NCBI RefSeq assembly: GCF_018918155.1
Contig: NZ_JAHLPY010000015.1
Location: 1 to 64,000 of the forward strand
DNA from: Anaerostipes sp. MSJ-23
GTDB taxonomy: Bacteria; Bacillota; Clostridia; Lachnospirales; Lachnospiraceae
DNA length: 64,000 nucleotides
Direction of reading: 5' to 3'
Below the pieces are notes generated by a model. The model ran no database searches. It saw only the letters and a list, made by a program, of their open reading frames with translations, and was not told the DNA's origin. This document shows, piece after piece, positions 47,738-55,705 of the stretch. The translations under genes and the position numbers were made by a program. Numbering within the stretch: the stretch's first letter is position 1; every line of letters starts with the position of its first letter.

Positions 47738-48289
47738 CTATACCTCATATTTCTTCGTGAAAGCTTCCTTGCTCTGTACAAGCATAAGTTGTACTTTCTC
47801 AAGATTCCAGTCACAAAAACTAGTTGCGATCATCGCTGCGATTCCGTGAGTGTGCATCCATAAATGATCATGGAGCTGATCCGCTTCTTCGTGATGGATC
47901 TTATATTCTTTCATTAGTTTGTCAATGGAATGTTCTATGATCGGTGACAGCATCTTTTTCATTTCATTATATGCATTTGATCTCATAAACAAAAAACAGA
48001 ACAACGCCGGTTCTTTCTTTGCAAAATAAATATATTCCATTCCATAAAGGCAAACCTCATTTTCTTTACTTTCTACTTTCATGATATCTTCAAATTCATG
48101 CACTGCCTGTATTGTAAGCTCACCGCGTAATTCATCCATTCCATTAAATGATAAATAGACAGGCTGTGTAGAGCAATGCAATTCTTTTGCTAAGTTCTTA
48201 ATATTTACAGCATCCATACCATCTTTTTTCAGAATCTTCATCGCTGTCTGCAAAATCATATCTTTTGTAATCCGTTTTTTTGCTGGCAT
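47738..48289 (-). CDS. TetR-family regulator of the broken MATE gene
   Basis: A 183-residue repressor. The N-terminal HTH (about 8-52) is ITKDMILQTAMKILKKDGMD then VNIKNLAKELHCSTQPVYLS. The C-terminal part (about 70-183, TetR/WHG-like) is a ligand-binding helix bundle (HTHGIAAMIATSF). RBS GGAAG. It lies directly before the MATE pseudogene (TAGATG junction), so it would have repressed an efflux pump that no longer works. A 42-base palindrome just upstream is its likely operator. Confidence 0.88.
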   Translation of the reverse strand: MPAKKRITKDMILQTAMKILKKDGMDAVNIKNLAKELHCSTQPVYLSFNGMDELRGELTIQAVHEFEDIMKVESKENEVCLYGMEYIYFAKKEPALFCFLFMRSNAYNEMKKMLSPIIEHSIDKLMKEYKIHHEEADQLHDHLWMHTHGIAAMIATSFCDWNLEKVQLMLVQSKEAFTKKYEV

Positions 48290-48311
48290 ATTTCATCTTC
48301 CTTCCTTTTCA

Positions 48312-48353
48312 AATAAAATAAATGCGTTTATCAATAAACACATTTATTTTATT
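48312..48353. promoter_or_regulatory. Long palindromic operator upstream of tetR
   Basis: Two 20-base arms (48312-48331 and 48334-48353) around CA, matching at 19 of 20 positions: AATAAAATAAATGCGTTTAT against its inverted copy with a single G/A change. It lies 23 bases before the tetR start. Size and position suit self-repression by a TetR dimer pair. A terminator is unlikely because there is no GC-rich stem. Confidence 0.75.
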
Positions 48354-48370
48354 CCGTTTGTATTTATCTG

Positions 48371-48676
48371 TCAACTTAAACTAACTATCCTGGAAGTTTT
48401 AATTTTTTCTTCTATCGTGATCATCTTAAGCATAGCTCCAGATGACATTGCAAAAAACAAGATTTCTTTGATATGCTGTCTTTTAGCGAAAATGACGGCA
48501 ATTCCTGAAATTAGAATCATTGCTGCACCAATACATCCAACAATATTGGGCACACTTACCAACTGAAAAATTCCTGATGCACCACTGCCATCCATTGTAT
48601 ACTGAATTGTTTTATCCAATCCATCTCTAGTTGTCAAAAAACAGCAAATCAATAATCCATATGTAAATAAAAACAA
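48371..48676 (-). CDS. Small membrane protein, unknown function
   Basis: 101 residues with two or three hydrophobic stretches: a short N-terminal one (LFTYGLLICCFLT), a central IVGCIGAAMILISGIAVIFA (near 45-64) and ILFFAMSSGAMLKM. It starts at TTG 48676 with GGAGG about 10 bases upstream. It follows the flavodoxin gene by 27 bases and is probably co-transcribed. No family is recognised. Confidence 0.6.
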   Translation of the reverse strand: MFLFTYGLLICCFLTTRDGLDKTIQYTMDGSGASGIFQLVSVPNIVGCIGAAMILISGIAVIFAKRQHIKEILFFAMSSGAMLKMITIEEKIKTSRIVSLS

Positions 48677-48703
48677 AGATCTCTTTCCTCCATTTACTTG
48701 ATT

Positions 48704-49207
48704 TTATTCTTTATACCAATCCAATATTTCTTTTAAATTTTGAATACAAACCTTGTTTCCACCATGCAGCATCATATCTAACATTTCTTCTTCCTCTTCT
48801 GTTTTATCCACTTTCTTTTGTAATGCCTTTCCTGACACTTTCACCATTGCATTCATCGCAAATTTATATGCCCCTGTAAGTTTCTTAAGATCAAATCCAC
48901 CTTGTAACGTAAAGACTTTGATTCCTTTTGGTATCTTTGCTTTCTTCGTGATTTCTTCTACCTGTGTTCCTGCTCTTCCCATTCCAACACCATAGACTGC
49001 ACAGATTTTATAGTTTTTCTTTGCTTTCTTATATCCTTTGATCGTCCCCGCCATCAACCACCCTAGATAAATGATCTCTGTTTGCTTTTTTAATTTTTTA
49101 CCTGCTTCATCCAGTGAGTAATATGGAAGTGCTGTTGTTTCTCCTAATAATCTGGCATATTCTTTTGTTGTTCCTGTATTTGATGTATATACAATTGCTT
49201 TTATCAT
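48704..49207 (-). CDS. Flavodoxin-like protein
   Basis: A 167-residue flavodoxin fold. The FMN phosphate loop is YTSNTGTTKEYARLL (near 7-21), followed by LGWLMAGTIKGYKKA and VYGVGMGRAGTQ, matching the protoporphyrinogen-oxidase-like (HemG) flavodoxin branch. The C-terminal half has a Lys-rich helix with EEEEEM. RBS AGGAGG. The electron-transfer partner is unknown. It heads a two-gene unit with the small membrane protein. Confidence 0.8.
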   Translation of the reverse strand: MIKAIVYTSNTGTTKEYARLLGETTALPYYSLDEAGKKLKKQTEIIYLGWLMAGTIKGYKKAKKNYKICAVYGVGMGRAGTQVEEITKKAKIPKGIKVFTLQGGFDLKKLTGAYKFAMNAMVKVSGKALQKKVDKTEEEEEMLDMMLHGGNKVCIQNLKEILDWYKE

Positions 49208-49241
49208 ACTTATTTTCCTCCTAACATTATAAAAAATAAAA

Positions 49242-49277
49242 ACGCAGTATCTGATTTTGCTATCTTCAGTACTGCGT
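49242..49277 (-). terminator. Terminator after the Cys-rich mini-gene
   Basis: ACGCAGTA (49277-49270, minus strand) pairs with TACTGCGT (49249-49242), extended by CTGA/TCAG inside, followed by TTTTATTTTTT. Confidence 0.8.
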
Positions 49278-49306
49278 CTTTGCGTCTCGCTGTTTCTTAC
49301 CTTTTT

Positions 49307-49483
49307 TTATAAAATTTCTGTAATCTGAAAGTCTTTAACATCGACTAATGTTTCTTGTTTACATTTCGAGCAGAATAATAAGAAATTTTTTAATTCCGTA
49401 TCTTGTCTTAACTTTAGCCTTGTCTTTTTGCCGCACAATGGACATAAAAGTGGTTTATGCTGATCATTTTCATGAAATATCAT
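49307..49483 (-). CDS. Cysteine-rich KTR-type mini-protein (58 aa)
   Basis: 58 residues with two CxxC pairs: CPLCGKKTRLKLR (Cys 14 and 17) and FCSKCKQET (Cys 38 and 41), linked by RQDTELKNFLLF. This is the pattern of the Cys-rich KTR family, small zinc-ribbon proteins common near conjugative elements in Firmicutes. Ribosome site AGAAGG lies 8 bases before ATG 49483. It lies between tetR and a terminator. Probably binds zinc; the role is unknown. Easily missed because of its size. Confidence 0.8.
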   Translation of the reverse strand: MIFHENDQHKPLLCPLCGKKTRLKLRQDTELKNFLLFCSKCKQETLVDVKDFQITEIL

Positions 49484-49506
49484 GTCTGAACCTTCTTTCT
49501 CTGACT

Positions 49507-50124
49507 TTATAATTTCATTGTTTTCTTCAGATCTTCTGAAAAGCGATCAATATGTTTTTTCAGCCAATCCATAATTTCTTTTTTCTTCTTTGCTGAATCT
49601 GCTGCATCATACATGTTGTATAACAAAAACATCGGAGAATAAAAATCCAAAGCCAGTTCCATTGCGTCCTCGTCTCTTCCCGTCATAGAACGGAATAGAT
49701 CTGCCATATATATCACCGGTCCACCACATAAATACTGATGATATAACTGCTGCATCTCTTGACTTCGGTACTGTTCTAAGGTCAGCATTCTTCTGAATGC
49801 ACTTGCAAATGGATCTTCCGTCCAGTGTAAAAACTGAGCTTCACTGTATATCTTAATCTTCTCAAGTGATGTCTGTGCATATTTTTGTGCCACCTCGTCT
49901 ATCGTACCTTCTGGCATCTCATATTCTTTGGCCCGTTCTTCGTCTAACTGATTCATTCGTTTGATAATACTATCAAAAATTGCTTGTTTGTTTGTATAAT
50001 GTTTATATAATGCTGGTTTTGTGATCCCTAACTGCTTCGCAATATCATTCATAGAAGTCGCCATATAACCTTTCTGTGCAAAAAGTTTTAAGGCTTCCTG
50101 CAGAATTCGTTCCTTTGTATTCAT
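49507..50124 (-). CDS. TetR-family regulator
   Basis: A 205-residue repressor. The N-terminal HTH is RILQEALKLFAQKGYMATSM then NDIAKQLGITKPALYKHYTN (near 24-43), a textbook TetR pattern. The C-terminal part is a helical ligand domain (FLHWTEDPFASAFRRMLTL). RBS AGAAGGA. It follows the PNPOx gene by 28 bases and probably shares its promoter, whose spacer carries a TTACCAAT-type motif that could be its operator. Confidence 0.88.
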   Translation of the reverse strand: MNTKERILQEALKLFAQKGYMATSMNDIAKQLGITKPALYKHYTNKQAIFDSIIKRMNQLDEERAKEYEMPEGTIDEVAQKYAQTSLEKIKIYSEAQFLHWTEDPFASAFRRMLTLEQYRSQEMQQLYHQYLCGGPVIYMADLFRSMTGRDEDAMELALDFYSPMFLLYNMYDAADSAKKKKEIMDWLKKHIDRFSEDLKKTMKL

Positions 50125-50152
50125 ATATCTTTCCTTCTGTCAATGAACAAAC

Positions 50153-50623
50153 TTAGATTCTGTGTTTTGCTGTATAGCTTTCAACTTTAATCTTATATAC
50201 AGCCGTGCTGGCGAAAAGTCCCGAATGAAACTTCTTTAAATCTATTCCATAGTGTGCAAGAAGCAATGTCAGTAATTTTTCCTTTTCTTCTTCCGCTGCT
50301 TCCTCTACAATTCCATGACCGATCACGCTTTCATATGCAAAACTTGCCGTACAGGATTCTTCCCCTTCGGGCTGTATCAGCTGATGTCCACCATCAACCT
50401 CAAAGGTCACATGCGGATCTTTCTCGATTAGCTGATTCTTTGTTCCTTCTTTTGCTCCATGAAAAAATAAAATCAGTTGATCAGCTTCCATTGTAAATCC
50501 GAAATTAACTGGAATCACATATGGGTAAACTCCGTTGTTCAATGCAAGCCTTAACACATCTGCCCTTTCTAAGATTGCTTTGATCTCTTTTGTATCTTTC
50601 ACTTCTCTTTCTTTTCTTCTCAT
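50153..50623 (-). CDS. Pyridoxamine 5'-phosphate oxidase-family flavin protein (NimA-like)
   Basis: A 156-residue split-barrel flavin-binding protein. Family marks are the N-terminal RRKEREVKDTKEIKAILERA, LRLALNNGVYPYVIPVNFGF, YFHGA-like LILFFHGAKEGTK (near 70) and SVIGHGIVEE (near 110). Relatives include nitroimidazole-resistance NimA proteins and other flavin reductases; the reaction here is unknown. The start is ATG 50623 (MRRKERE) with AAGGGAAGG upstream, not 50653. A consensus promoter lies 40 bases before it. Co-transcribed with tetR. Confidence 0.82.
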   Translation of the reverse strand: MRRKEREVKDTKEIKAILERADVLRLALNNGVYPYVIPVNFGFTMEADQLILFFHGAKEGTKNQLIEKDPHVTFEVDGGHQLIQPEGEESCTASFAYESVIGHGIVEEAAEEEKEKLLTLLLAHYGIDLKKFHSGLFASTAVYKIKVESYTAKHRI

Positions 50624-50664
50624 ATCTGCCTTCCCTTTCTGCCTGATTACCACTTGGTAGCTTT

Positions 50665-50693
50665 ATTATAGTTAACGATTGGTAACTTGTCAA
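50665..50693 (-). promoter_or_regulatory. Consensus promoter with operator-like repeats
   Basis: On the minus strand TTGACA (50693-50688), 17 bases, TATAAT (50670-50665): a perfect sigma-A promoter. The spacer contains GTTACCAAT, and just downstream is the near-palindrome TACCA-AG-TGGTA, sharing TTACCA/TACCA words. This suits repression by the co-transcribed TetR protein. Confidence 0.7.
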
Positions 50694-50726
50694 TGCTTTT
50701 CTTATAAATTTTTAACATATAGAAAA

Positions 50727-50773
50727 ACTCTTATTTTATCGATATGGAAAAAACATAGAGATAAAATAAGAGT
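50727..50773 (-). terminator. Terminator after the intact MATE gene
   Basis: ACTCTTATTTTATC pairs with GATAAAATAAGAGT (arms 50760-50773 and 50727-50740): a perfect 14-bp stem followed by TTTTC on the minus strand, 12 bases past the MATE stop. Confidence 0.8.
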
Positions 50774-50784
50774 CAGCTTTTTGT

Positions 50785-52116
50785 TTATTTATTTGTAATT
50801 TTTTTCATTATCTTTAGCATAATGCCTGCTGCGATCAATGCAGTAACTACATCAGAACATGCCTGTGATATCAAAACTCCTGTATATCCAAATAGATTTG
50901 ACATGATCAGAAGTACCACTACATATAACACTCCCTGTCGGCTAATGGATAGTACAAAGGCTCCTCCTGCATTTCCAACTGCCTGGCAGACACAGGTTGA
51001 AATTAAGATAACAGACATAAATGTCATTCCCATCTGTTGAAATCTTAACATCATGGCTCCATTGGTTATGATGTCCGGTTTGTCCATAAATACTTTTATA
51101 ATTTGTGGTGCAAATACACACATGATGATCGTAAATAATAACCCAAGTCCTATTTCAAACAAATATGCGAATTTCAAGATTTCTTTGAGTCTTTTTTCAT
51201 TTTTTGCACCATAATTATATCCGACCAATGGTTGTCCTCCAAACGCAAATCCGACTAAAATAAGGGCTGTGATCATATTAACTTTTAAAGCGATTCCCAT
51301 CGCTGCGACCTTATCTGTTCCATATGGCAGAAGAAAATGATTTGTCATGATCATCATAAAGGTCTGCATGATATTTGTGATAGATGCTGGAATTCCGATC
51401 ATCAGGATATCTTTGATTCTTCTTCCTGTAACCTTCATGTTAGAAGGTGAACAAGATAATCTTTTTGACTTTTTAATTATTGCATATACATAGTAAATAT
51501 CTGCAATAATATTCCCAAGGACCGTTGCCATAGCAGCTCCTGCTGCCCCTTGGTGGAATCCAAAAATGAAGATCGGGTCAAAAATAATATTTACAATCGA
51601 TCCTATGATTGATCCAGCCATAGACTGAACTGCCAGCCCTTCTGTTCGTAAAATATTACTTGGTACCATGCTGAAAATCACTGCAAATGCTCCGATCGCG
51701 ATCCATGTGTAATAGTCATTTGCATATGGATATGTTTCCTTACTTACTCCAAGAATTCCTAAAATTTGTGTACGAAACAGTAATAAAAGGACACTGATGC
51801 TTATTCCAAATACAATCGAAATCCAGATACAGAATGCACATGTCTTTTTCGCCTCTTTGTCTTTCTTCTCTCCAAGTAATCTTGAAATCACGGAACTTCC
51901 CCCAAGTCCGAAAATATCTCCAAATGCAATCATCAAAGTAAACATTGGTGCAACCAAGGATACACCTGCCACCAGTTCCTGTACACCTGTTAATGCAATA
52001 AAATATGTATCTACCATATTATAAACAAGGGATACAATCATGCTTAATACCACTGGCAATGCCAGTTTCATATAGGCTTTTGGCACATCCATTTTCTCAA
52101 ATAAATAGTTTTCCAT
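50785..52116 (-). CDS. MATE-family efflux transporter
   Basis: A 443-residue MATE pump with about twelve hydrophobic segments. Marks are MDVPKAYMKLALPVVLSMIV at the N-terminus (the same MPVPKAFLKLALP motif as the pseudogene at 13410-14436), MVDTYFIALTGVQELVAGVS, GLGGSSVISRLLG, FDPIFIFGFHQGAAGAAMAT near 176 and FAFGGQPLVGYNYGAKNEKR near 288. RBS AAAGGAG. Single gene flanked by terminators. Substrate unknown. Confidence 0.9.
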   Translation of the reverse strand: MENYLFEKMDVPKAYMKLALPVVLSMIVSLVYNMVDTYFIALTGVQELVAGVSLVAPMFTLMIAFGDIFGLGGSSVISRLLGEKKDKEAKKTCAFCIWISIVFGISISVLLLLFRTQILGILGVSKETYPYANDYYTWIAIGAFAVIFSMVPSNILRTEGLAVQSMAGSIIGSIVNIIFDPIFIFGFHQGAAGAAMATVLGNIIADIYYVYAIIKKSKRLSCSPSNMKVTGRRIKDILMIGIPASITNIMQTFMMIMTNHFLLPYGTDKVAAMGIALKVNMITALILVGFAFGGQPLVGYNYGAKNEKRLKEILKFAYLFEIGLGLLFTIIMCVFAPQIIKVFMDKPDIITNGAMMLRFQQMGMTFMSVILISTCVCQAVGNAGGAFVLSISRQGVLYVVVLLIMSNLFGYTGVLISQACSDVVTALIAAGIMLKIMKKITNK

Positions 52117-52149
52117 AAAACTCCTTTCTGAATAAAATTGTCATAGTTT

Positions 52150-52191
52150 AAAAAACATCCATAATCCCTGTTTGCAATGGATTATGGATGT
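52150..52191 (-). terminator. Terminator after the 98-residue gene
   Basis: ACATCCATAATCC and GGATTATGGATGT (52155-52167 and 52179-52191) form a perfect 13-bp stem. On the minus strand it is followed by six T. Confidence 0.8.
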
Positions 52192-52298
52192 CCAACCGTA
52201 GCACTGTGAATACAATGCCCTATCTTATTTGATTTTCTCACTGAGTGGTATTTTAACAAAGTTTATTTCTTGCGTCAAGTTCTTCCTATATATTGTTA

Positions 52299-52595
52299 TT
52301 AAAACTCATGTCCTCTTTCAATTGCTGTCATAAATAATTCATACATATCATCTTCACCGCTAAGTTTTGGTGAATTTTCGCCTCCGCCATTGGTGCTTCT
52401 TCGCATAGTTGCATAAAATTCTTCTCCGGCATTGATCAGTTCCATCGGATAGATTTCATATCCTAATTCCTGACATTGTTTACAGAAAGCGATAATTGGT
52501 TCTTTTTCTTTTCTTGTTTCTAATAATGCTTGCTTGATCGTTTCATCATGCAATGCTTTTTCTTGCAATTCTTCCAGCATTTCGTATACATCCAT
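52299..52595 (-). CDS. Small conserved protein, faintly Nif11-like
   Basis: 98 residues starting MDVYEMLEELQEKALHDETI. The start is ATG 52595 because AAAGGAGG lies 7 bases upstream; the longer frame to 52631 would cover it. A helical acidic N-terminal half is followed by CKQCQELGYEIYPMELI, then a striking STNGGGENSPKLSGEDD and a helical tail. The helix-then-Gly-rich layout recalls Nif11-type leader peptides, but no modification enzyme or ABC exporter lies nearby, so this is a weak guess. It follows gpmI across a terminator. Confidence 0.5.
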   Translation of the reverse strand: MDVYEMLEELQEKALHDETIKQALLETRKEKEPIIAFCKQCQELGYEIYPMELINAGEEFYATMRRSTNGGGENSPKLSGEDDMYELFMTAIERGHEF

Positions 52596-52612
52596 GAAAA
52601 ATCCCTCCTTTG

Positions 52613-52647
52613 AAAAAAAGCGCTCATGCATTGTTGCATAAGCGCCT
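52613..52647 (-). terminator. Terminator between gpmI and the 98-residue gene
   Basis: GGCGCTTATGCA (minus strand, from about 52646), loop ACAA, TGCATGAGCGCTTTTTTT: 11-12 bp with one mismatch and seven T. The T-run ends 4 bases before the ribosome site of the next gene, so some read-through may feed it. Confidence 0.8.
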
Positions 52648-52710
52648 TTGCTGTTACTATTATTATATAGTTTTTACCAGACTTTTTCAAGATATCGTTC
52701 TTTGACAATC

Positions 52711-54252
52711 TTATTTTACCAGAAGAGATTTTCCTGTCATTTCTGCTGGCTGTTCCATTCCCATCATTTCGATCAGTGTTGGAACAATGTCTGCGAGGCA
52801 TCCGCCTTCTCTTAATTTTACACCATCATCATAATTTACAAGAATAAATGGTACTGGATTTGTTGTATGTGCTGTAAATGGTGCACCAGTTTTATAATCT
52901 TTTAACTGTTCTGCATTTCCGTGGTCAGCACAAATGAACATCTGTCCGTTTACTTCTTTGATTGCCTCTACTGCGTCTCCGACACACTTATCAACAGCTT
53001 CCACTGCTTTGATTGCAGCTTCTTCGATTCCTGTATGACCTACCATATCACTATTTGCAAAGTTTATAATGATAACATCATATTTGTCTGATTTAATTGC
53101 CTCTACTAATTTCTTTCCGACTTCAGGGGCACTCATTTCTGGCTGAAGATCATATGTTGCAACTGCTGGAGATTTTACTAAAATTCTGTCCTCTCCTTCA
53201 TTTGGTTCTTCAACTCCACCATTAAAGAAAAATGTTACATGAGCGTATTTTTCTGTTTCTGCTAAACGTAACTGTTTTAATCCATGTTTCGCAAGGAATT
53301 CTCCAAATGTATTCTTGATCTCTACTTTGTGGAATGCCACTAATTTGTTAGGGATTGTTACATCATATTCTGTGAAGCATACAAATGTTGTTTTGAAGTA
53401 TCCGTTTGGACGATCAAAACTATCAAATTTATCATCGCAGATTGAACGTGTAATTTCTCTTGCACGGTCTGGTCTAAAGTTATAGAAAATTACAGAATCA
53501 TTTTCTTTTAATGTTGCAACTGGTGCACCATTTTCCATAATAACAGTTGGTACTACAAATTCGTCTGTTACGTCTTCTTTGTAAGAAGCATCAATGGCAT
53601 CAATGGCATTATCTGCTGTATTTCCCTGACCTAAAACAATCGCATTATAAGCTTTCTGTACACGATCCCAACGGTTATCACGATCCATTGCATAGTAACG
53701 TCCTGAAATAGAAGCGATCTTTCCAACTCCAATTTCATCCATCTTCTGGATCAGTTCTTCGATAAATCCTTTTCCTGAAGTTGGAGCTGTGTCACGTCCA
53801 TCAAGAAACAGATGCACATAAACATTTTCTAAACCATTTCTCTTTGCCATTTCAAGAACACCGTACAAATGTGTATTATGGCTGTGCACACCACCATCTG
53901 ATAATAATCCAAAACAATGAAGCGCTGTATTGTTTTTCTTACAATTTTCCATTGCTTCCAGCATTGCTTCATTTTTAAAGAAATCTCCATCTTGGATTTC
54001 TTTTGTGATTCTTGTCAGTTCCTGATATACAATACGTCCGGCACCCATATTCATATGCCCAACTTCAGAATTTCCCATCTGTCCTTCTGGAAGTCCAACT
54101 GCCATACCAGATGCATTTCCTTTTACAAATGGGCATTCTTTCATTAATTTATCCATAACAGGAGTTTTTGCTTCTGCTACTGCATTTGCTTCCTTGTTCT
54201 CATTCAATCCATATCCATCTAAAATCATAAGAACGGTTGGTCTTTTACTCAT
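52711..54252 (-). CDS. gpmI: 2,3-bisphosphoglycerate-independent phosphoglycerate mutase
   Basis: A 513-residue Mn-dependent mutase that converts 3- to 2-phosphoglycerate. Alkaline-phosphatase-fold motifs are LMILDGYGLNENKEANA (metal Asp near 12), the phospho-Ser in QMGNSEVGHMNMGAGR (near 62), GRDTAP, SGRYYAMDRDNRWDR, NFANSDMVGHTG and CADHGNAE (metal Asp and His near 440). The start is set at MSKRPTV (54252): GGAG lies 6 bases upstream. Part of the glycolytic cluster, separated from tpiA by two inserted genes and from eno by an accessory island. Confidence 0.95.
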   Translation of the reverse strand: MSKRPTVLMILDGYGLNENKEANAVAEAKTPVMDKLMKECPFVKGNASGMAVGLPEGQMGNSEVGHMNMGAGRIVYQELTRITKEIQDGDFFKNEAMLEAMENCKKNNTALHCFGLLSDGGVHSHNTHLYGVLEMAKRNGLENVYVHLFLDGRDTAPTSGKGFIEELIQKMDEIGVGKIASISGRYYAMDRDNRWDRVQKAYNAIVLGQGNTADNAIDAIDASYKEDVTDEFVVPTVIMENGAPVATLKENDSVIFYNFRPDRAREITRSICDDKFDSFDRPNGYFKTTFVCFTEYDVTIPNKLVAFHKVEIKNTFGEFLAKHGLKQLRLAETEKYAHVTFFFNGGVEEPNEGEDRILVKSPAVATYDLQPEMSAPEVGKKLVEAIKSDKYDVIIINFANSDMVGHTGIEEAAIKAVEAVDKCVGDAVEAIKEVNGQMFICADHGNAEQLKDYKTGAPFTAHTTNPVPFILVNYDDGVKLREGGCLADIVPTLIEMMGMEQPAEMTGKSLLVK

Positions 54253-54443
54253 CATTATCTCCTTCACCTTGTTATATTTATGGCCTATTTGCCTGTTAAT
54301 ATTATAACGATTTTCAAATATAAATTCAATATGCTATTTTTATCAGTTATTTTCACATTTTCTTGCGATCTTTAGTGAAATATGTGAACTACCTACTCAT
54401 TGTCTAAATCCAGTGAGATTGCGGCAGCCTTCTTTTTTCATTT

Positions 54444-55562
54444 TTATCCCCAAACTTCTTCTGCAATTTCTTTTACAAGTGCAAGTTTTGCCCACTGTTC
54501 TTCTTCTGTTAATTTATTTCCAATCTCACAAGATGCAAAACCACACTGTGGGCTTAAGCACAAACGATCCAATGGTACATATTTTTCAGCCTCATGAATT
54601 CTTTTTATCACTGCTTCTTTATCTTCTAATTTTGCAGATTTTGTTGTAACTAATCCAAGCACAACCTTCTTATTGTCAGAAACATATTTTAATGGTTCAA
54701 AACCTCCAGAACGTTCATCATCAAATTCTAAATAATATGCATCCACATTTTCATCTGCAAATAAAAATGGTGCAACTGGTGCATATCCACCAGAAGAAGC
54801 CCATGTAGAATGATAATTTCCACGACATACATGCGTTGTCAAGACAAGATCATCTGGTTTACCTTCAATTGCCATATTATTTAAACGAAGATATTTTTTT
54901 GCCTCTTCTTCTACCGTAACACTGCTATCTTTCTGTCTTGCTTCCCAATATTTTGTATCACAGAACATTCCCCATGTACAGTCATCAAACTGGACGTTAC
55001 GACATCCTGCATCATACAAATCTTTGATTACCTGACGATATGCATTGGCAATATCTTTTAACAGTTCTTCCTGATCTGGATAGATTTTATCTGTAATTTT
55101 TCCATTATCTTCTCTGTATAATTCTGCAAGAAGCTGTGCCGGTGCTGGCATTGTCTGTCTTGCAATTGTATTTTCATCTTCCAGCTGTTTTACAAATTTA
55201 TAATGTTCTACAAATGGATGATTTTCTCCGCTAATCTTTCCTGTTACTTCAATAGAACCAGGAGTTGTCTCTTCTCCATGGAAAAAATATCCATGACTTA
55301 ATTCAACTTCTTTAATTCCCTGGAATCCCCACATAAAATCAAGATGCCAGTAGCTTCTTCGAAATTCTCCATCTGTAATTACAGGAAGACCTGCAGCCTT
55401 CTGTTTCTCTACCAATTTACAAATTTCTTCATTTTCTACCTTAGTAAGATCATCTCTTGTAATCTTTCCTTCTTTAAACTGTGCTCTTGCTTCTTTTAAA
55501 GCCTGTGGTCTTAAAAAACTTCCAACAATATCAAAACGAAATGGTGCATTTTTCTTGCTCAT
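54444..55562 (-). CDS. B12-independent methionine synthase-like protein (YxjG/YxjH type)
   Basis: A 372-residue protein of the MetE C-terminal (catalytic) family without the N-terminal half. Seen: RFDIVGSFLRPQALKEAR at the start, PVITDGEFRRSYW, NVQFDDCTWGMF, and the zinc ligands His and Cys in TTHVCRGN (near 251) and Cys in SPQCGFASC (near 341). Relatives in Bacillus are controlled by methionine signals; the methyl donor is unknown. RBS GGAGG. A LysR gene lies directly upstream on the same strand. Neither belongs to the glycolytic cluster that surrounds them. Confidence 0.85.
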   Translation of the reverse strand: MSKKNAPFRFDIVGSFLRPQALKEARAQFKEGKITRDDLTKVENEEICKLVEKQKAAGLPVITDGEFRRSYWHLDFMWGFQGIKEVELSHGYFFHGEETTPGSIEVTGKISGENHPFVEHYKFVKQLEDENTIARQTMPAPAQLLAELYREDNGKITDKIYPDQEELLKDIANAYRQVIKDLYDAGCRNVQFDDCTWGMFCDTKYWEARQKDSSVTVEEEAKKYLRLNNMAIEGKPDDLVLTTHVCRGNYHSTWASSGGYAPVAPFLFADENVDAYYLEFDDERSGGFEPLKYVSDNKKVVLGLVTTKSAKLEDKEAVIKRIHEAEKYVPLDRLCLSPQCGFASCEIGNKLTEEEQWAKLALVKEIAEEVWG

Positions 55563-55705
55563 CTATTTTTTCCTCCATAAATCATGAGTTTTTAACTTTT
55601 TTGTCTACTTTCATTCATTATATGGAATTTTTATTTTTCTGTAAAATATCCAAAAAACATAGTTTGTCATAATTTATATCTATACCAAATCGTCAAAATC
55701 ATTCA

